From contig NC_058153.1 in NCBI RefSeq assembly GCF_011075055.1, forward strand, positions 496,001 to 560,000: DNA of 64,000 nt. Reading direction: 5' to 3'. Under the pieces are notes generated by a model. It searched no databases. It was not told where the DNA came from and saw only the letters and a program-made list of their open reading frames with translations. Positions within the stretch are counted from its first letter, which is position 1; every line of letters starts with the position of its first letter. Positions 1-10,379 of the stretch are shown one piece after another. Position numbers and translations under genes: made by a program. The stretch comes from Mangifera indica. Taxonomy: Eukaryota; Streptophyta; Magnoliopsida; Sapindales; Anacardiaceae.

Positions 1-600
1 GCTCTTTGAAAACGCCTAACTTCTCATCTTCTGCAACGTTTTGTAACTTGCTTCAAAGTTCATAATCAATGGCTTCTTCTATGCGTTTCTCTGCTACTTA
101 TTTGTCTACAGCTTTTCACGCTTTTGCACAATCCAAAACACACCCAACTTCTTCTTCTTCTTCTTCATGGCCTATCTTGGCTTCTTCATCGATTCCATCC
201 CTCAAATCTTCACTTGAGTCCTCTAAATCCGCCTTTTTGCAACATGAGTTCTCTCTGCAATCCGTAACTCTTCCTGGGTTTTTCATTAAAGCTCGTTCCT
301 TCGGTGTTTTTGCCAGAGCTGCTACGGAGATATGACTTTACATGACTTCACCGTTAAGTTAATTTGTTAGTAGTCAATGGACTTACTTGTCTTTATTTTT
401 TAATGGCTGTATTTCTGAAGATTTTTAAACTCTTTATTATATTTGTGCTGCTTTCTCTTTGTGTGTGGGCTAGTCTGGTAATTAGTTCTTAGCTTTTAGC
501 TTATTTGATACTGTGGAAAAAAAATCTAATTTGTTTCAGCAATCTAAACTCTTTATTATAACTTTGTTTGTTGAATGTGACTAGTATTGTGAATTGATAC
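1..600 (+). pseudogene. Broken duplicate of plastid glutathione peroxidase exon 1 and the start of intron 1
   Basis: The ATG at 69 opens a frame that closely matches exon 1 of the intact GPX gene at 7317: same MASS start, a Ser-rich transit peptide and the shared stretch [20 protein letters not shown]. Similarity covers the 5' leader (1-68 against about 7247-7316) and continues into what is intron 1 in the intact gene, fading near 600. The copy is broken in two ways. A small indel after the AATE codons brings in a TGA at 333-335, and the splice donor (AAG|GTAATC in the intact gene) has become AAGTTAAT. No catalytic exon follows. It could at most make an 88-residue plastid-targeting peptide. 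I call it a segmental-duplication relic with high confidence; the true left end lies outside the window. Confidence 0.85.
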
Positions 601-668
601 AGAAAATCAATCTTGTTGTCGTTATTTGCATTTGCTTATTGATGGTTAAAAGAAATCCTTTTTTACAG

Positions 669-940
669 GTCTATCTCTCTCTGGTTGGATCTCATACTGC
701 AAATCAAATAAGGAGGCAAACAATTGATAAACATTCCGAACCTGAGTCACGACTTCGTGATGGCGGAAAGGCTCTTACGCAACGTGTTGGAAAATTTCTC
801 CAAAATGCGGAACAAGAGTTGAATGCAATAACTACTTTTGATCAATTGATTGAAGCAAAAGTCAAAATAGATGTAGTCATGTTTCTTGCTCGTTTTTCTA
901 CTGGGAGACATGTTGGGCTAGTTGCTGAAGACTGTTTTGG
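669..940 (+). other. Exon-like coding fragment, unidentified
   Basis: An open stretch of about 90 codons is flanked by a good acceptor (TTTTTACAG at 660-668) and a donor (TTTTG|GTATGTC near 940). The protein is charged and helix-like, with segments such as DGGKALTQRVGKFLQNAEQE and ARFSTGRHVGLVAEDCFG. The base composition is less AT-rich than the flanks. I do not recognise the family. It is not GPX-like, although it directly follows the duplicated GPX exon 1. It could be one exon of a dismembered gene; another open stretch on the same strand lies just beyond the transposon at 2117-2220. Confidence 0.4.
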
Positions 941-1008
941 TATGTCATGGTGGCTTCTTGATAGTTTGCATCTACTTTATGTTTTCATTTCCATACAATG
1001 GTCCGAAG

Positions 1009-1016
1009 CCCATGAA
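1009..1016. repeat. 8-bp target-site duplication, left copy (CCCATGAA)
   Basis: CCCATGAA lies directly before the TAGGGATGGCAAT terminus at 1017. An identical CCCATGAA lies directly after the other terminus, at 2109-2116. An 8-bp duplication is the signature of hAT-superfamily insertion. Confidence 0.9.
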
Positions 1017-2108
1017 TAGGGATGGCAATGGGGAGGGGCGGGGAGGGGATATCAATCCCCGTCCCCGTCCCCGTAGGGGATATCAATCCCCGTCCCCGCC
1101 CCGTCCCCGTTACGGAGATAAAAAAGAATCCCCGTCCCCTCCCCGCGAAGGAAAATCTTCTTCCCATCCCCGCCCCATCCCTGCGGGAAAAAATCCCCTC
1201 CCCATACCCGTAAATATAAATTTTAATTCTTTTATGTCACTTTCTTCTTCAGGTCCTCCAGCGCCGCCTTCAACTGCTGAAGCTGCGGCATACTTAGCTC
1301 ATTCACCGGATTCGCCCACCAGCACTGCACCTGAGTCGCCTTCCGTATCTGATTCAACTCTTCACCACGCTTCTTCTCCGCCTCCAACTCGCTCATCACC
1401 TGAAATAGTCATGTTTAACATTTATTATATCATCAAGACTCCTCCATGGCAAAATAATAATAACAATAAAAACTGTTTAGCACAGGTGTTAGGGTTTATC
1501 TCGGATTTTATTTTGCCCCTTGTTAATTGCACAACTCTACTCTGGAGCACAGTGATTGGATCAAGGGATTCCATTTTCGAATCTGGGTATATATATACAT
1601 ATATTTATATATATAAACTTGGGTGAGTTGCATGTTGAGCTCGCGAACGGTGGCGTTGCGGTGAGCCTCAATGAGTTGATGGGTGCCGGAGACCGGAGGG
1701 GTGGATTGGGTGAGATAACGGTCGATGACCGTCTCAACACAAGGGTGGCCAAAAGAGAAGACCTTTTTGCCGGGGGAGAAGACCACCAGGGCGACTTCAG
1801 CACCGCAGAGAGTGCAAAGTTCGTTGGCCTTTTTGAAGAGGCCAGAGCGGCGTTTCGAGAAGGTCACCTGGAGATTGCTTTCATTATTCATTTTCACCAT
1901 CTCCACCTTTTGGCGACCCTTGCGCGTTCTTCTTCAGGGGATGGGCTGGGCCGGGCCAGGGCGAAGCGGGGAGGGGAGGGGCGGGGCGGGGCGGGGACAT
2001 ATGTATCCCCATCCCCGCCCCTTTCCCCGTTTTTATCGGGGAATCCCCTCTCCGTTAGAGTCGGGGAGGGTCGGGGCCCCTAAAATCGGGTTCAAATTGT
2101 CATCTCTA
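1017..2108. mobile_element. Non-autonomous Ac-like hAT element carrying a MADS-box gene
   Basis: The 1092-bp element starts TAGGGATGGCAAT and ends ATTGTCATCTCTA, which reads TAGAGATGACAAT on the other strand, so the terminal inverted repeats match at 11 of 13 positions. Both ends are bordered by a perfect 8-bp CCCATGAA duplication. TAGGGATG termini with 8-bp duplications are those of Ac-like hAT elements. The subterminal zones (about 1020-1215 and 1935-2090) are strongly GC-skewed arrays of CCCCG/CGGGG units, unlike the AT-rich surroundings. No transposase is present, so it depends on a partner. The interior holds an antisense AGL62-like gene (separate entry), making it a Pack-type gene-capturing element. 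Confidence 0.85.
1232..1936 (-). pseudogene. AGL62-like type I MADS-box gene captured inside the hAT element
   Basis: On the minus strand, about 1936-1619 encodes a near-complete SRF-type MADS domain ([15 protein letters not shown], then [39 protein letters not shown]) running to [10 protein letters not shown] donor (CAA|GTTTATA at 1619/1618) and acceptor (TATTTCAG|GTG at 1399) bound a 219-bp AT-rich intron. The second piece, 1399-1232, gives MSELEAEKKRGEELNQIRK, a WW-containing segment and LPQLQQ-type C-terminal residues as in AGL62, ending at a natural-looking TAA (1232-1234). The only obvious defect is the 5' end: no ATG precedes the RRTRKGRQ residues, and an in-frame TGA sits just upstream. 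AGL62-type proteins are DNA-binding regulators of endosperm development. Here the gene is probably not expressed as a full protein, unless translation starts at the internal Met of MVKMNN (ATG at about 1900). Confidence 0.8.
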
Positions 2109-2116
2109 CCCATGAA

Positions 2117-3177
2117 TACTCGTCAGCTTTTCACCTTGAGGATAAAATAATTCTCAATAAGTGGGACAATGTTAGGGTGTATGCGGAGACGCTAAATGCA
2201 AAACAACAAAGAGGAAGGTTCAATTGGGTCAACAAACACACATGACAACTAAAGAGTGGAGCAGATGACAATCTAACAGCTAAAAGGCAAAGAAGTGGAG
2301 CAGATGGCAATTTCACAGTAGAGCAAGGACCACCAAATTTTGAGAGAGAACATGGCAATTCATGGGAAGGTTTGACTGTTATGAGGGTAAAAGGAGAAGG
2401 GAAGGAGACAAAAAGAATTAACAGAATATTGTGAATAAGTTGGGTTAAGGGTGAGCTCCTATCTGTTGAAAGTTGGAAGGAGGTTGCTGCAGTAATTTCG
2501 GGGTTTTACCTAAGAGATTTCTGGATTTTAATGTCATTGTTTCTGGTTTTCTTATTTAGCAGAGTGGTGAATAAGAAAGCTTGATGTAAAAACCTTTTTC
2601 TTTTTGGAGAAATTAAAAGATTTCATAAAAGAAAAAATATAGTACAAAATAAGAGGCGCATACCCCAAGTAATATTGATGCGCAAGACTAAAGCAAACAC
2701 TAAGATGTCATAAACTGATAATAAAATAAAACCAAAAATATGAAAAACTTAAAAGAGAACTACCTTGGCAAATGTCATATAGCTCGAAACTGTGACAAGA
2801 TATTATAACCATGCCCCATAGAGATGATCCTGACATGAACAACATCACAAATATCTTAAACAATCTCTTTGCAATGTCTATTAGCATGATAGAACACCCT
2901 GTTGTTGCTCTCATAGATGTAAAAACTCTTTTATTAATATTTCAAAATATAATTAATACAATTTTCTTTACTATTACATGTGAGTTTTAGATTACACAAG
3001 GAGTACATATACATTACAGTGTATGTTCAAATTTCCAACCCCAATACAATTTTTTATATATTACAAAGTATGTTCCCAATACAATTTTCTGGCAAGCATT
3101 CCAGTAAGTGAGTTCTTGGGCTGCAGCAGGAAGTCCAGTTGCTGAGTTTCCCAGGTTATCAGAAGACCAAACCAAGC
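2117..3177. other. Spacer with a short coding-like piece, then AT-rich DNA
   Basis: Just right of the hAT element, 2117-2220 is open on the plus strand and reads EYSSAFHLEDKIILNKWDNV and RVYAETLNAKQQRGRFNWVN before a TGA. It may belong with the unidentified fragment at 669-940, since removing the transposon brings them within about 75 bp. The rest (2230-3177) is AT-rich with no convincing gene. Confidence 0.35.
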
Positions 3178-3297
3178 TCATCTCCAGGTACCTATAAAAA
3201 AATAAGGTTCATTTGTCCAAAAAAAATAATAATAATCCCAGCTACAAGACAAAGAAGGGGGAGAGAAACAAAGCGTGAACAACATATGAAAATTAAC

Positions 3298-6200
3298 CTC
3301 TGTGCGTCGAGGGACCCAATTGTTGGTTCGCAGATCTAAAACATCACAAACCATGAACCTCAAACGTGGGGCAAGTTGTTGATTTGTAGTCAACTCCTTC
3401 AACCTGCTAAAATAGGTATCAATGACATGCCTTGAATTTGGTCTCACATCCAGCTGCTTGCCAATGGTATTAAAAAGCTGACATATAGCCTCAACATTCT
3501 CCTCAACTGGGAATGCTTTACTGTCACTTCCTAAAAGCTCCTGCACCACACAAGAACAATACTAAGCCACGGGCTAATCAATGAACTAAATGGGAAAGTC
3601 TTATGGCCTTTCAGAAGGACCTGAACAATATGGTGAACAATCTTTTCAGGCACCATCTTCTGCTTAAAAAGTTCCCCAATAAAGCGTATGTTCCCCAAAG
3701 TTTGCAGCTTAACAAGTCGCTCTTTATCCCGCTGTTCCATTTCTAACTCAGGGGCAGTCATCTGCCTAATTTCAGCCCTCAGGTTGTCAGCACCTTCAAA
3801 TGTCTGCTGACAAAGATTCAGAAGTAACTGCTTGAAAGTGATATATTTACCACCAGGTTCATCCGATGGAAATGGAGGAAGCTTCATGTTCAGTTCAGAG
3901 CATAAAAGAGCATACATGGGACAAAATGTAGGCTCTAGCACAGCCTTATCAAATATCAATGTGATGACACCCTGGTATGCAAACAGAATCCTCAATTTTG
4001 GCTTGCAAAAGAAAATAAAAAGGATAAGTTGCTTCTCATCAAGGCAATAAGAAATGTGATAAAAAGGAACCTGCAAAATATCTGGGGTTGTAATTCTGGA
4101 GTCAATCAGCTGACCTTTAAGAACATCAAACTTCTCTGGGGTCAATTTGTGAAGTATACTGCACAATAAGTAGAACAGAAGTCATGAAAATTCCATAAAG
4201 CGATGCATTCTAAAAGACACAACAAATATTACTTCTCCACAAATGAGCTTTCTAATAGACAATCCTTATTATACATCCTTGCCACAATTTTTTTGGGAAA
4301 ATGTATCATACAAACTGTGATGTCATGTAATAAATTCAGGTAGAAATTACCCTTTGACTCTCTTCAGAACAAGTTCCTTGTCTGAGAGATTTCCCCTTCG
4401 AGCAGACCATGGAACTTCAGCCTTAATTAGAGCTGGCACAGGTCCCACCTGGTTTCCATAGAAACTGGAATTATACCATCCAGAAGCCAAAAATGCATGC
4501 TATGAGACTAGGCTTGTCTTTAATAGACAACATCAAAGCGCTTACAACCCACACCACCAACGCACTATACTTTGCATCATATGTATGCACTCATTTAAAA
4601 TTTGTCTACAGTATCTCTATGTAACGTAGGTTCTTTATGGGCAGGAACATACTCATTACATGCCCACCTAAATCCCACACATTGCTCTCTGTCCATATTT
4701 ACTGCAGGTACACATGCTTAAGTGCCCCACAAAGAATTAGGACAGCAAAATAAAAATATAAAATAATACTCCAGGTACCTATCAGAAAATAAGGTTCATT
4801 TGTCCAAAAAATAATTATCCCAGCAACAAGACAAAGAAGGGGGAGAGAAATAAAGCGTTAACAACATATGAAAATTAACCTCTTCACGTCCAGGGACCCA
4901 GTTGTTGTTTCGCAGATCTAAAACATCATGAACCATGAATCTCAAACGTGGGGCAAGTGGTTGATTTGTGGTCAACTCCTTCAACCTACTAAAATAGATA
5001 TCATTGACAAGCCTTGATTTTGGACTCTCATCCAGCTGCTTGCCAATGGTTTTTAAAATCTGACATATAGCCTCAACATTCTCCTCAACTGGGCATGCTT
5101 TATTGTCACTTCCTAAAAGGTCCTGCACCACACAAGAATGATACTAAGCCACCAGGCTAATCAATGAACTAAATGGGAAAGTCCAATGGCCTTTCAGAAG
5201 GACCTGAACAATATGGTGAATAATCTTTTCAGGCACCATCTTCTGCTTAACAAGTTCCCCAATAAGGCGTATGTTCCCCAAAGTTCGCAGCTTAACAAGT
5301 CGCTCTTTATGCCGTCGTTCCATTTCTAATTCAGGGGCAGTCATCTGCCTAATTTCAGCCCTCAGGTTGTCAGCACCTTCAAATGTCTGCTGACAAAGAT
5401 TCAGAAGTATCCGCTTGAAAGTGATATCTTTATCACCAGGTTCATCGGATGGAAATGGGGGAAGCTTCATGTTCAGTTCAGAGCATAGAAGAGCATACAT
5501 GGGACAAAATGTAGGCTCTAGCACAGCCTTATCAAATATCAATGTGATGACACCCTGCTATGCAAACAGAATCCTCAATTTTGACTTGCAAAAGAAAATA
5601 AAATGGATAAGTTGCTTCTCATCAAGGCAATAAGAAATGTGATAAGAACGAACCTGCAAAATATCTGGGGTTGTAATTCCAGAGCCAATCAGCTGAACTT
5701 TGAGAACATCAAACTTCTCTCGGGTCAATTTGTGAAGTATACTGCACAATAAGTAGAACAGCAGTCATGATAATTCTATAAACCGATGCATTATAAAAGA
5801 CACAATAAATATTACTTCTCCACAAATGAGCTTTCTAATAGACAATCCTTATTATAAATCCTCGCCACAATTTTTTTGGGAAAATGTATAATAAAAACTG
5901 TGATGTCATGGAATAAATTCGGGTAGGAATTACCCTTTGACTCTCTTCAGAAAACGTTCCTTCTCTGAGAGATTTCCCCTTCGAGCAGACCATGGAACTT
6001 CAGCCTTCATTAGAGCCGGAGCAGGTCCCACCTGGTTTCCATAGAAACTGGAATTATGCCACCTAGAAGCCAAAAATGCATGCTAAGAGACTAGGGTTCT
6101 CTTTAATAGATAACATGAAAGCACTTACAACCCACACCACCAACCCACTATACTTGATCACTTGCATTATACACATAATATACATTCAAAGATAAAGTTA

Positions 6201-6403
6201 TACATAGATGAGGACTAGGGTTTTGGACAGGGGACCTTATAGGCGGGATTGAGACCGCTATGAGAGAGTAGAGCTTGAGAATCAGAAGTGGACGAAGATG
6301 AAGAAGAAGAAGAAGAATCAAAACGAGAGATAAAGAATCTGGGTCCGCGCGGACCAGCGCCATCTCCAGGTCTCAAGGTTGTCACCGTCTGATCTGTCTG
6401 CAT
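3298..6403 (-). CDS. Reduced eIF(iso)4G-like translation factor with tandemly duplicated MIF4G exons
   Basis: Exon 1 (6403-6236) begins [15 protein letters not shown], as plant eIF(iso)4G does, and has a poly-Ser run. Two blocks of four exons follow. Block A: 6047-5934, 5741-5654, 5554-5204, 5122-4880. Block B: 4464-4352, 4158-4071, 3971-3621, 3540-3298. Each encodes [26 protein letters not shown], the MIF4G core [20 protein letters not shown], and LRFMV.DVLDLR. Splice sites and reading frames are kept in both blocks, and the three inner exons are 88, 351 and 243 bp in each. MIF4G binds eIF4A/eIF3 to recruit ribosomes. Missing are the N-terminal exon(s) with the eIF4E-binding YxxxxLL motif and everything C-terminal of MIF4G, including MA3. 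It may be a pseudogene, or a shortened gene with two MIF4G repeats if exon a is entered at its CAG|GTGGG acceptor. Confidence 0.65.
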
Positions 6404-7316
6404 ACCTACAAACACCGTTGCTTCAGTAACAGCGAGGGAGAAAAATTAGGGGTTTTGAAGTGGGCTGAAAAGGGTCTAGGGTTTAATCATTATTTGTTCC
6501 AAAATTTAGAAAATTGGGGCAGATTCGGGTAGAGACGGGTGAATAAAAGGAGGAGGACTCTGGGAAAATTGGGGTGAACCCCTTTTTTCTTTTATATTAA
6601 TATTTTAAATTAATTTTGTAAAATATAAATTAAAATTTTGATGTAATTATATGATAAAATAATAATTTTTAAAAATAATTTTATGAAAAATTTGAAACTT
6701 TATAATCTAAATATTATTATTAATATTGATATTTCATATTTATCTATTTGTTAATAAATTTTCAGATTGAAAATTTATTTTTAAAGATAATTTTTGTCTA
6801 AACGTATTTAACATGATTATAGGACAATTTTTCAATTGTGATATATAGTAAAATGGTTGTTTTTTATTTTATTTATTTATTTTTTTATTGATAAAGATAT
6901 CAACACTAACAAAAAAAAAATATAATAAAACGTTGGCAAAATTCTATACAATGACTTGAAGAGATATAAAGATAAGTTGATAGTTGGTTTTAATATGGTT
7001 TTGCGAAAATTTTTTGAGCTCATGTTTATGATAATGGTATTTATACGAGTAATGTAGGTTGGAAATTATTAAAATTAAAATTAAAAACATATAATTAGTT
7101 AAGATTTTATTTCATAAAATAAAATCCTTTTTCATGTATTAATTAAAGAAAAAATAAATCAGAGAAACAGACCACGTGGAACATCTGCATCCACTGCCAA
7201 GCTCGTTCCAAAGACAGTCCGCGCACGTCGCCTTCACTTCATTGAAAAGCTCATTGAAACCGCCTAATTTCTTATCTTCCACAACATTCTGTAACTCGCT
7301 TCCAAGCTCATAATCA
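6404..7316. promoter_or_regulatory. Divergent intergenic region between eIF(iso)4G-like and GPX genes, with a G-box
   Basis: About 0.9 kb separates the two divergent start codons. The middle (6590-7140) is very AT-rich with no coding signal. A perfect G-box, CACGTG, lies at 7173-7178, about 140 bp before the GPX start, and another ACGT core occurs near 7225. G-boxes bind bZIP/bHLH factors and are common in light- and ABA-responsive plant promoters; a role here is inference. Confidence 0.45.
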
Positions 7317-9939
7317 ATGGCTTCTTCTATTTCTTTCTCTGCTACTTATATGTCTGCAGCTTTTCAGGCTTTTGCACAATCTGAAAGACACGCAACTTCT
7401 TCTTCTTCATGGCCTATCTTGGCGTCATCTTCACTTGGGTCCACTAAATCTGCCTTTTTGCAACATGGGTTCTCTCTGCAATCCGTAACTCTTCCTGGGT
7501 TTTTCATTAAAGCTCGTTCCTTCGGTGTTTTTGCCAGAGCTGCTACGGAGAAGACTTTACATGACTTCACCGTTAAGGTAATCTGTTGGAAGTCAATGGA
7601 CTTACTTTTCTAAATTTTTTTATCGTTTGTTTCTTTTTTTTCTGAAGATTTTCAAAGTCTTTATTATATTTGTGTGCTTTTTCTTTTTGTGTGTGGGCTG
7701 GTCTGGTATTTAGTTCTTCGCTGTTAGTTTATTTGGTACTGTGGAAAAAAATCTAATCTGCTTCAGCTATCTAAACTCTTGATTATAAATTTGTTTGTTG
7801 AAAGTGATTGGTATCGTGAATTGACAAAAATAATTAGTTAATTCTATAAGAAAATTTGAAAGTTTGGATATAGGAAAATACGAAAGTTCAATCCTTTCAA
7901 TGAAAAAAAATTGATAGTTCGATACCTTAGCAAGATATTATCTCATATTGTGGACATTGGTAGGTTTCTATGTATGTGCTTATGGGTTGTTTTTTATGCA
8001 GGATATTGATGGGAAGGAAGTTCCTCTAAACAAATTTAAAGGGAAAGTGCTTTTGATTGTGAATGTTGCTTCAAGATGGTACAATCTCTTATGAGTATTT
8101 GTTGTGAAAATGTTATTTTCATATCTGTTTCAAAATGTTTGTTTGATGTTTAATCCTCAAGGTCTAACTGAAGGATTTTGCTTTGCATCTTAGTGGCTTG
8201 ACTACTGCAAATTATTCGGAACTTTCTCATCTGTATGAGAAGTACAAGACTCAAGGTGGGCTAATTTTTAGATGAAAGAATCTTTTTTTTTCCTTTTTTG
8301 TACGATCTGTCTTCTGACACATAATTTTGGAGTTAGCGTAGTGTGCTCAATACCTTCTGATGGCAGTATATGCAGCAAAGTGTAGATAGTGATCTGTCTG
8401 CTTGATTGCCACATATTTTCTCACCTCTGCTTTGCAATCAGGATTCGATATAAAATTATTTGTTGGCATTTAGATTGCCTGGGATGCTAGCCTTGCTTAA
8501 GAAATGAGGTTTCCGTTGATGGATGCCAACAGAGATTCATAAGCTTTTTGGAGTTGCCAGAAGCGATGTTAACTCTGATTCTTTTTAATTATACTTGTTT
8601 GATAACCAGTAATTATTGCATGTGCTTGCCCCCAGCATCCATTTGATGTCATTTTGACTGTGTCTATTTTGTTGTTTCGTGATACTTGTTATCTGTAAAG
8701 CATCAATCTTTAGAGTTTATAAATCAACAATGAGAACTTTCACAATTCAAGAAACATGACTATATATAAGCCTAGATGGTTTTATAAAGCTACAGGTTAT
8801 ATTTCTTCAACTAATGTGAAAATTAAGCTCAGGGGAACTTGTTTCTTCCTTGAATGACTCCAGTGAAATTTGTTTAACTTCTGATACAGGATTTGAGATT
8901 CTAGCTTTTCCGTGCAATCAATTCGGTGGGCAAGAGCCTGGATCAAATCCCGAGATCAAGCAATTCGCGTGTACCAGATTTAAGGCAGAATTTCCCATAT
9001 TTGACAAGGTGAGTTAAATTTTTTTCCTTGTGCTTATTATAACTTGCATACTAAAGTGATAAATGAGTCTATGGATAATTGTTTATAAAACAGGTTGATG
9101 TCAATGGACCAAACACAGCTCCAGTTTATCAGTTTTTGAAGTCAAGTGCTGGAGGATTTTTAGGCGATTTGATAAAGTGGAACTTTGAGAAGTTCTTGGT
9201 TGACAAAAATGGTAAAGTGGTAGAGAGATATCCACCTACAACATCACCTTTCCAAATTGAGGTATGTTTATAACCGAACATAAACTTTTTATTCATTTTG
9301 CTACTTAAATATCTTAATGGGATTTCATGTTTTCTAGCTAGAATAGGAGCAATGGATTATTAACGATACTAGGGGTGTAATTGAGCCATGTTAAGCTGAA
9401 TAATGCTTGTTTTGAGCTTGGTTGAATAAAATAAAGGCAAGGCTCAAGCTCAAGGAAGGATTGGCTAACTCGAGCTTGGCTTAAAATTTAACTTAAACCC
9501 CTTAATTTTTAAACAATTTTATTTAAACCTCATAACTTGTATATATTTATCAATTTCTTTATATTCAAAGTGTGTAAATGCAAGATTTAAAACTTTTAGT
9601 GGTATATTATATTTTACTTAACTATAAGCTTAGGAGCTCACCGAGCCTACCACCAGCAAGCATGAGCTCAGCTCAGTTCAATTTACACCCCTAGTAGACA
9701 TCATGTACATACCTTGTAAATATTTTCTCTTTAATGCAGAAAGTATAACAAACACATGGGTTTATAGTAATACCTTAATGGACTGCAAAATGTTGAATTC
9801 TTTATATGATCATTTTTTTAATTTCATAAGGAGTCAACTACTTTAAAGGAAAAAATAAATGAAGTTTTTGTCGAGTTTATCATCTGTTTCTCCTCTTTGT
9901 CTGTTACAGAAGGACATTCAGAAGCTCCTTGGGGCATGA
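7317..9939 (+). CDS. Plastid phospholipid-hydroperoxide glutathione peroxidase (thioredoxin-dependent)
   Basis: Six exons join in frame: 7317-7577, 8002-8078, 8194-8255, 8890-9008, 9094-9261 and 9910-9939, giving 238 residues. Residues 1 to about 70 are a Ser-rich plastid transit peptide, followed by [14 protein letters not shown]. The catalytic set is present: Cys113 in VNVASRC, Gln144 in FPCNQFGGQ and Trp202 in KWNFEKF. A resolving Cys161 lies in FACTRF. Plant GPXs of this kind use Cys rather than selenocysteine and are reduced by thioredoxin; they remove lipid hydroperoxides in chloroplasts. The closest relatives by memory are Arabidopsis GPX1 and GPX7. The last exon is only 30 bp (KDIQKLLGA, stop). 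A damaged copy of exon 1 lies 7.2 kb upstream, and intron 5 carries a small hAT-like element. Confidence 0.93.
9370..9693. mobile_element. Small hAT-like element in GPX intron 5
   Basis: The left edge reads TAGGGGTGTAATTGAGC and the right edge is its near-inverse (GTTCAATTTACACCCCTA). The 324-bp interior is AT-rich, has no coding sequence, and repeats GAGCTTGG/CTCAAGCTC words. I found no clear target duplication, so the ends are approximate. Similar termini recur at 37603-37979. Confidence 0.5.
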
Positions 9940-10317
9940 GTTTCGATCTGCTCAGAGTGTTGCCATTTTAATCGAGAAGAATAAGTGAACATATGTAACT
10001 TTGTCAGTGCGGCATCCCAATTCCTACAAATGTGTCTGTAACATTGTAGGTTTTATGACTTCCGAATTTAATATTTAGTTATTTTTTCTTTTTCACTGAT
10101 TTGTTCCTAAATTGCTGATCTCAATCTTTCCCACGATAAAAGAGGGGGAGATGGATTCACCTCTCTTTGCTTTAAAGCATTTTTCATGAGCATACTATGT
10201 GAACTAGTCTTTTAAATTTGTTAGCGCTAGGTTTGTGATAGGAAACTTGGAAGAATCACATTTCCTAGCTTAGTTGTTGAGATTGGAGAGTTAGAAGCTT
10301 ATAAACTCCATCATAAA

Positions 10318-10379
<62 letters not shown>

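Noticed and set aside
922..1626. A 234-codon plus-strand frame and smaller frames rich in Pro and Arg
   Set aside because: They run through CCCCG repeats of the hAT element and antisense to the MADS gene; composition is repeat-driven.
1556..2150. Plus-strand frames of 141-175 codons
   Set aside because: They are the antisense shadow of the MADS domain plus the GC-rich hAT end.
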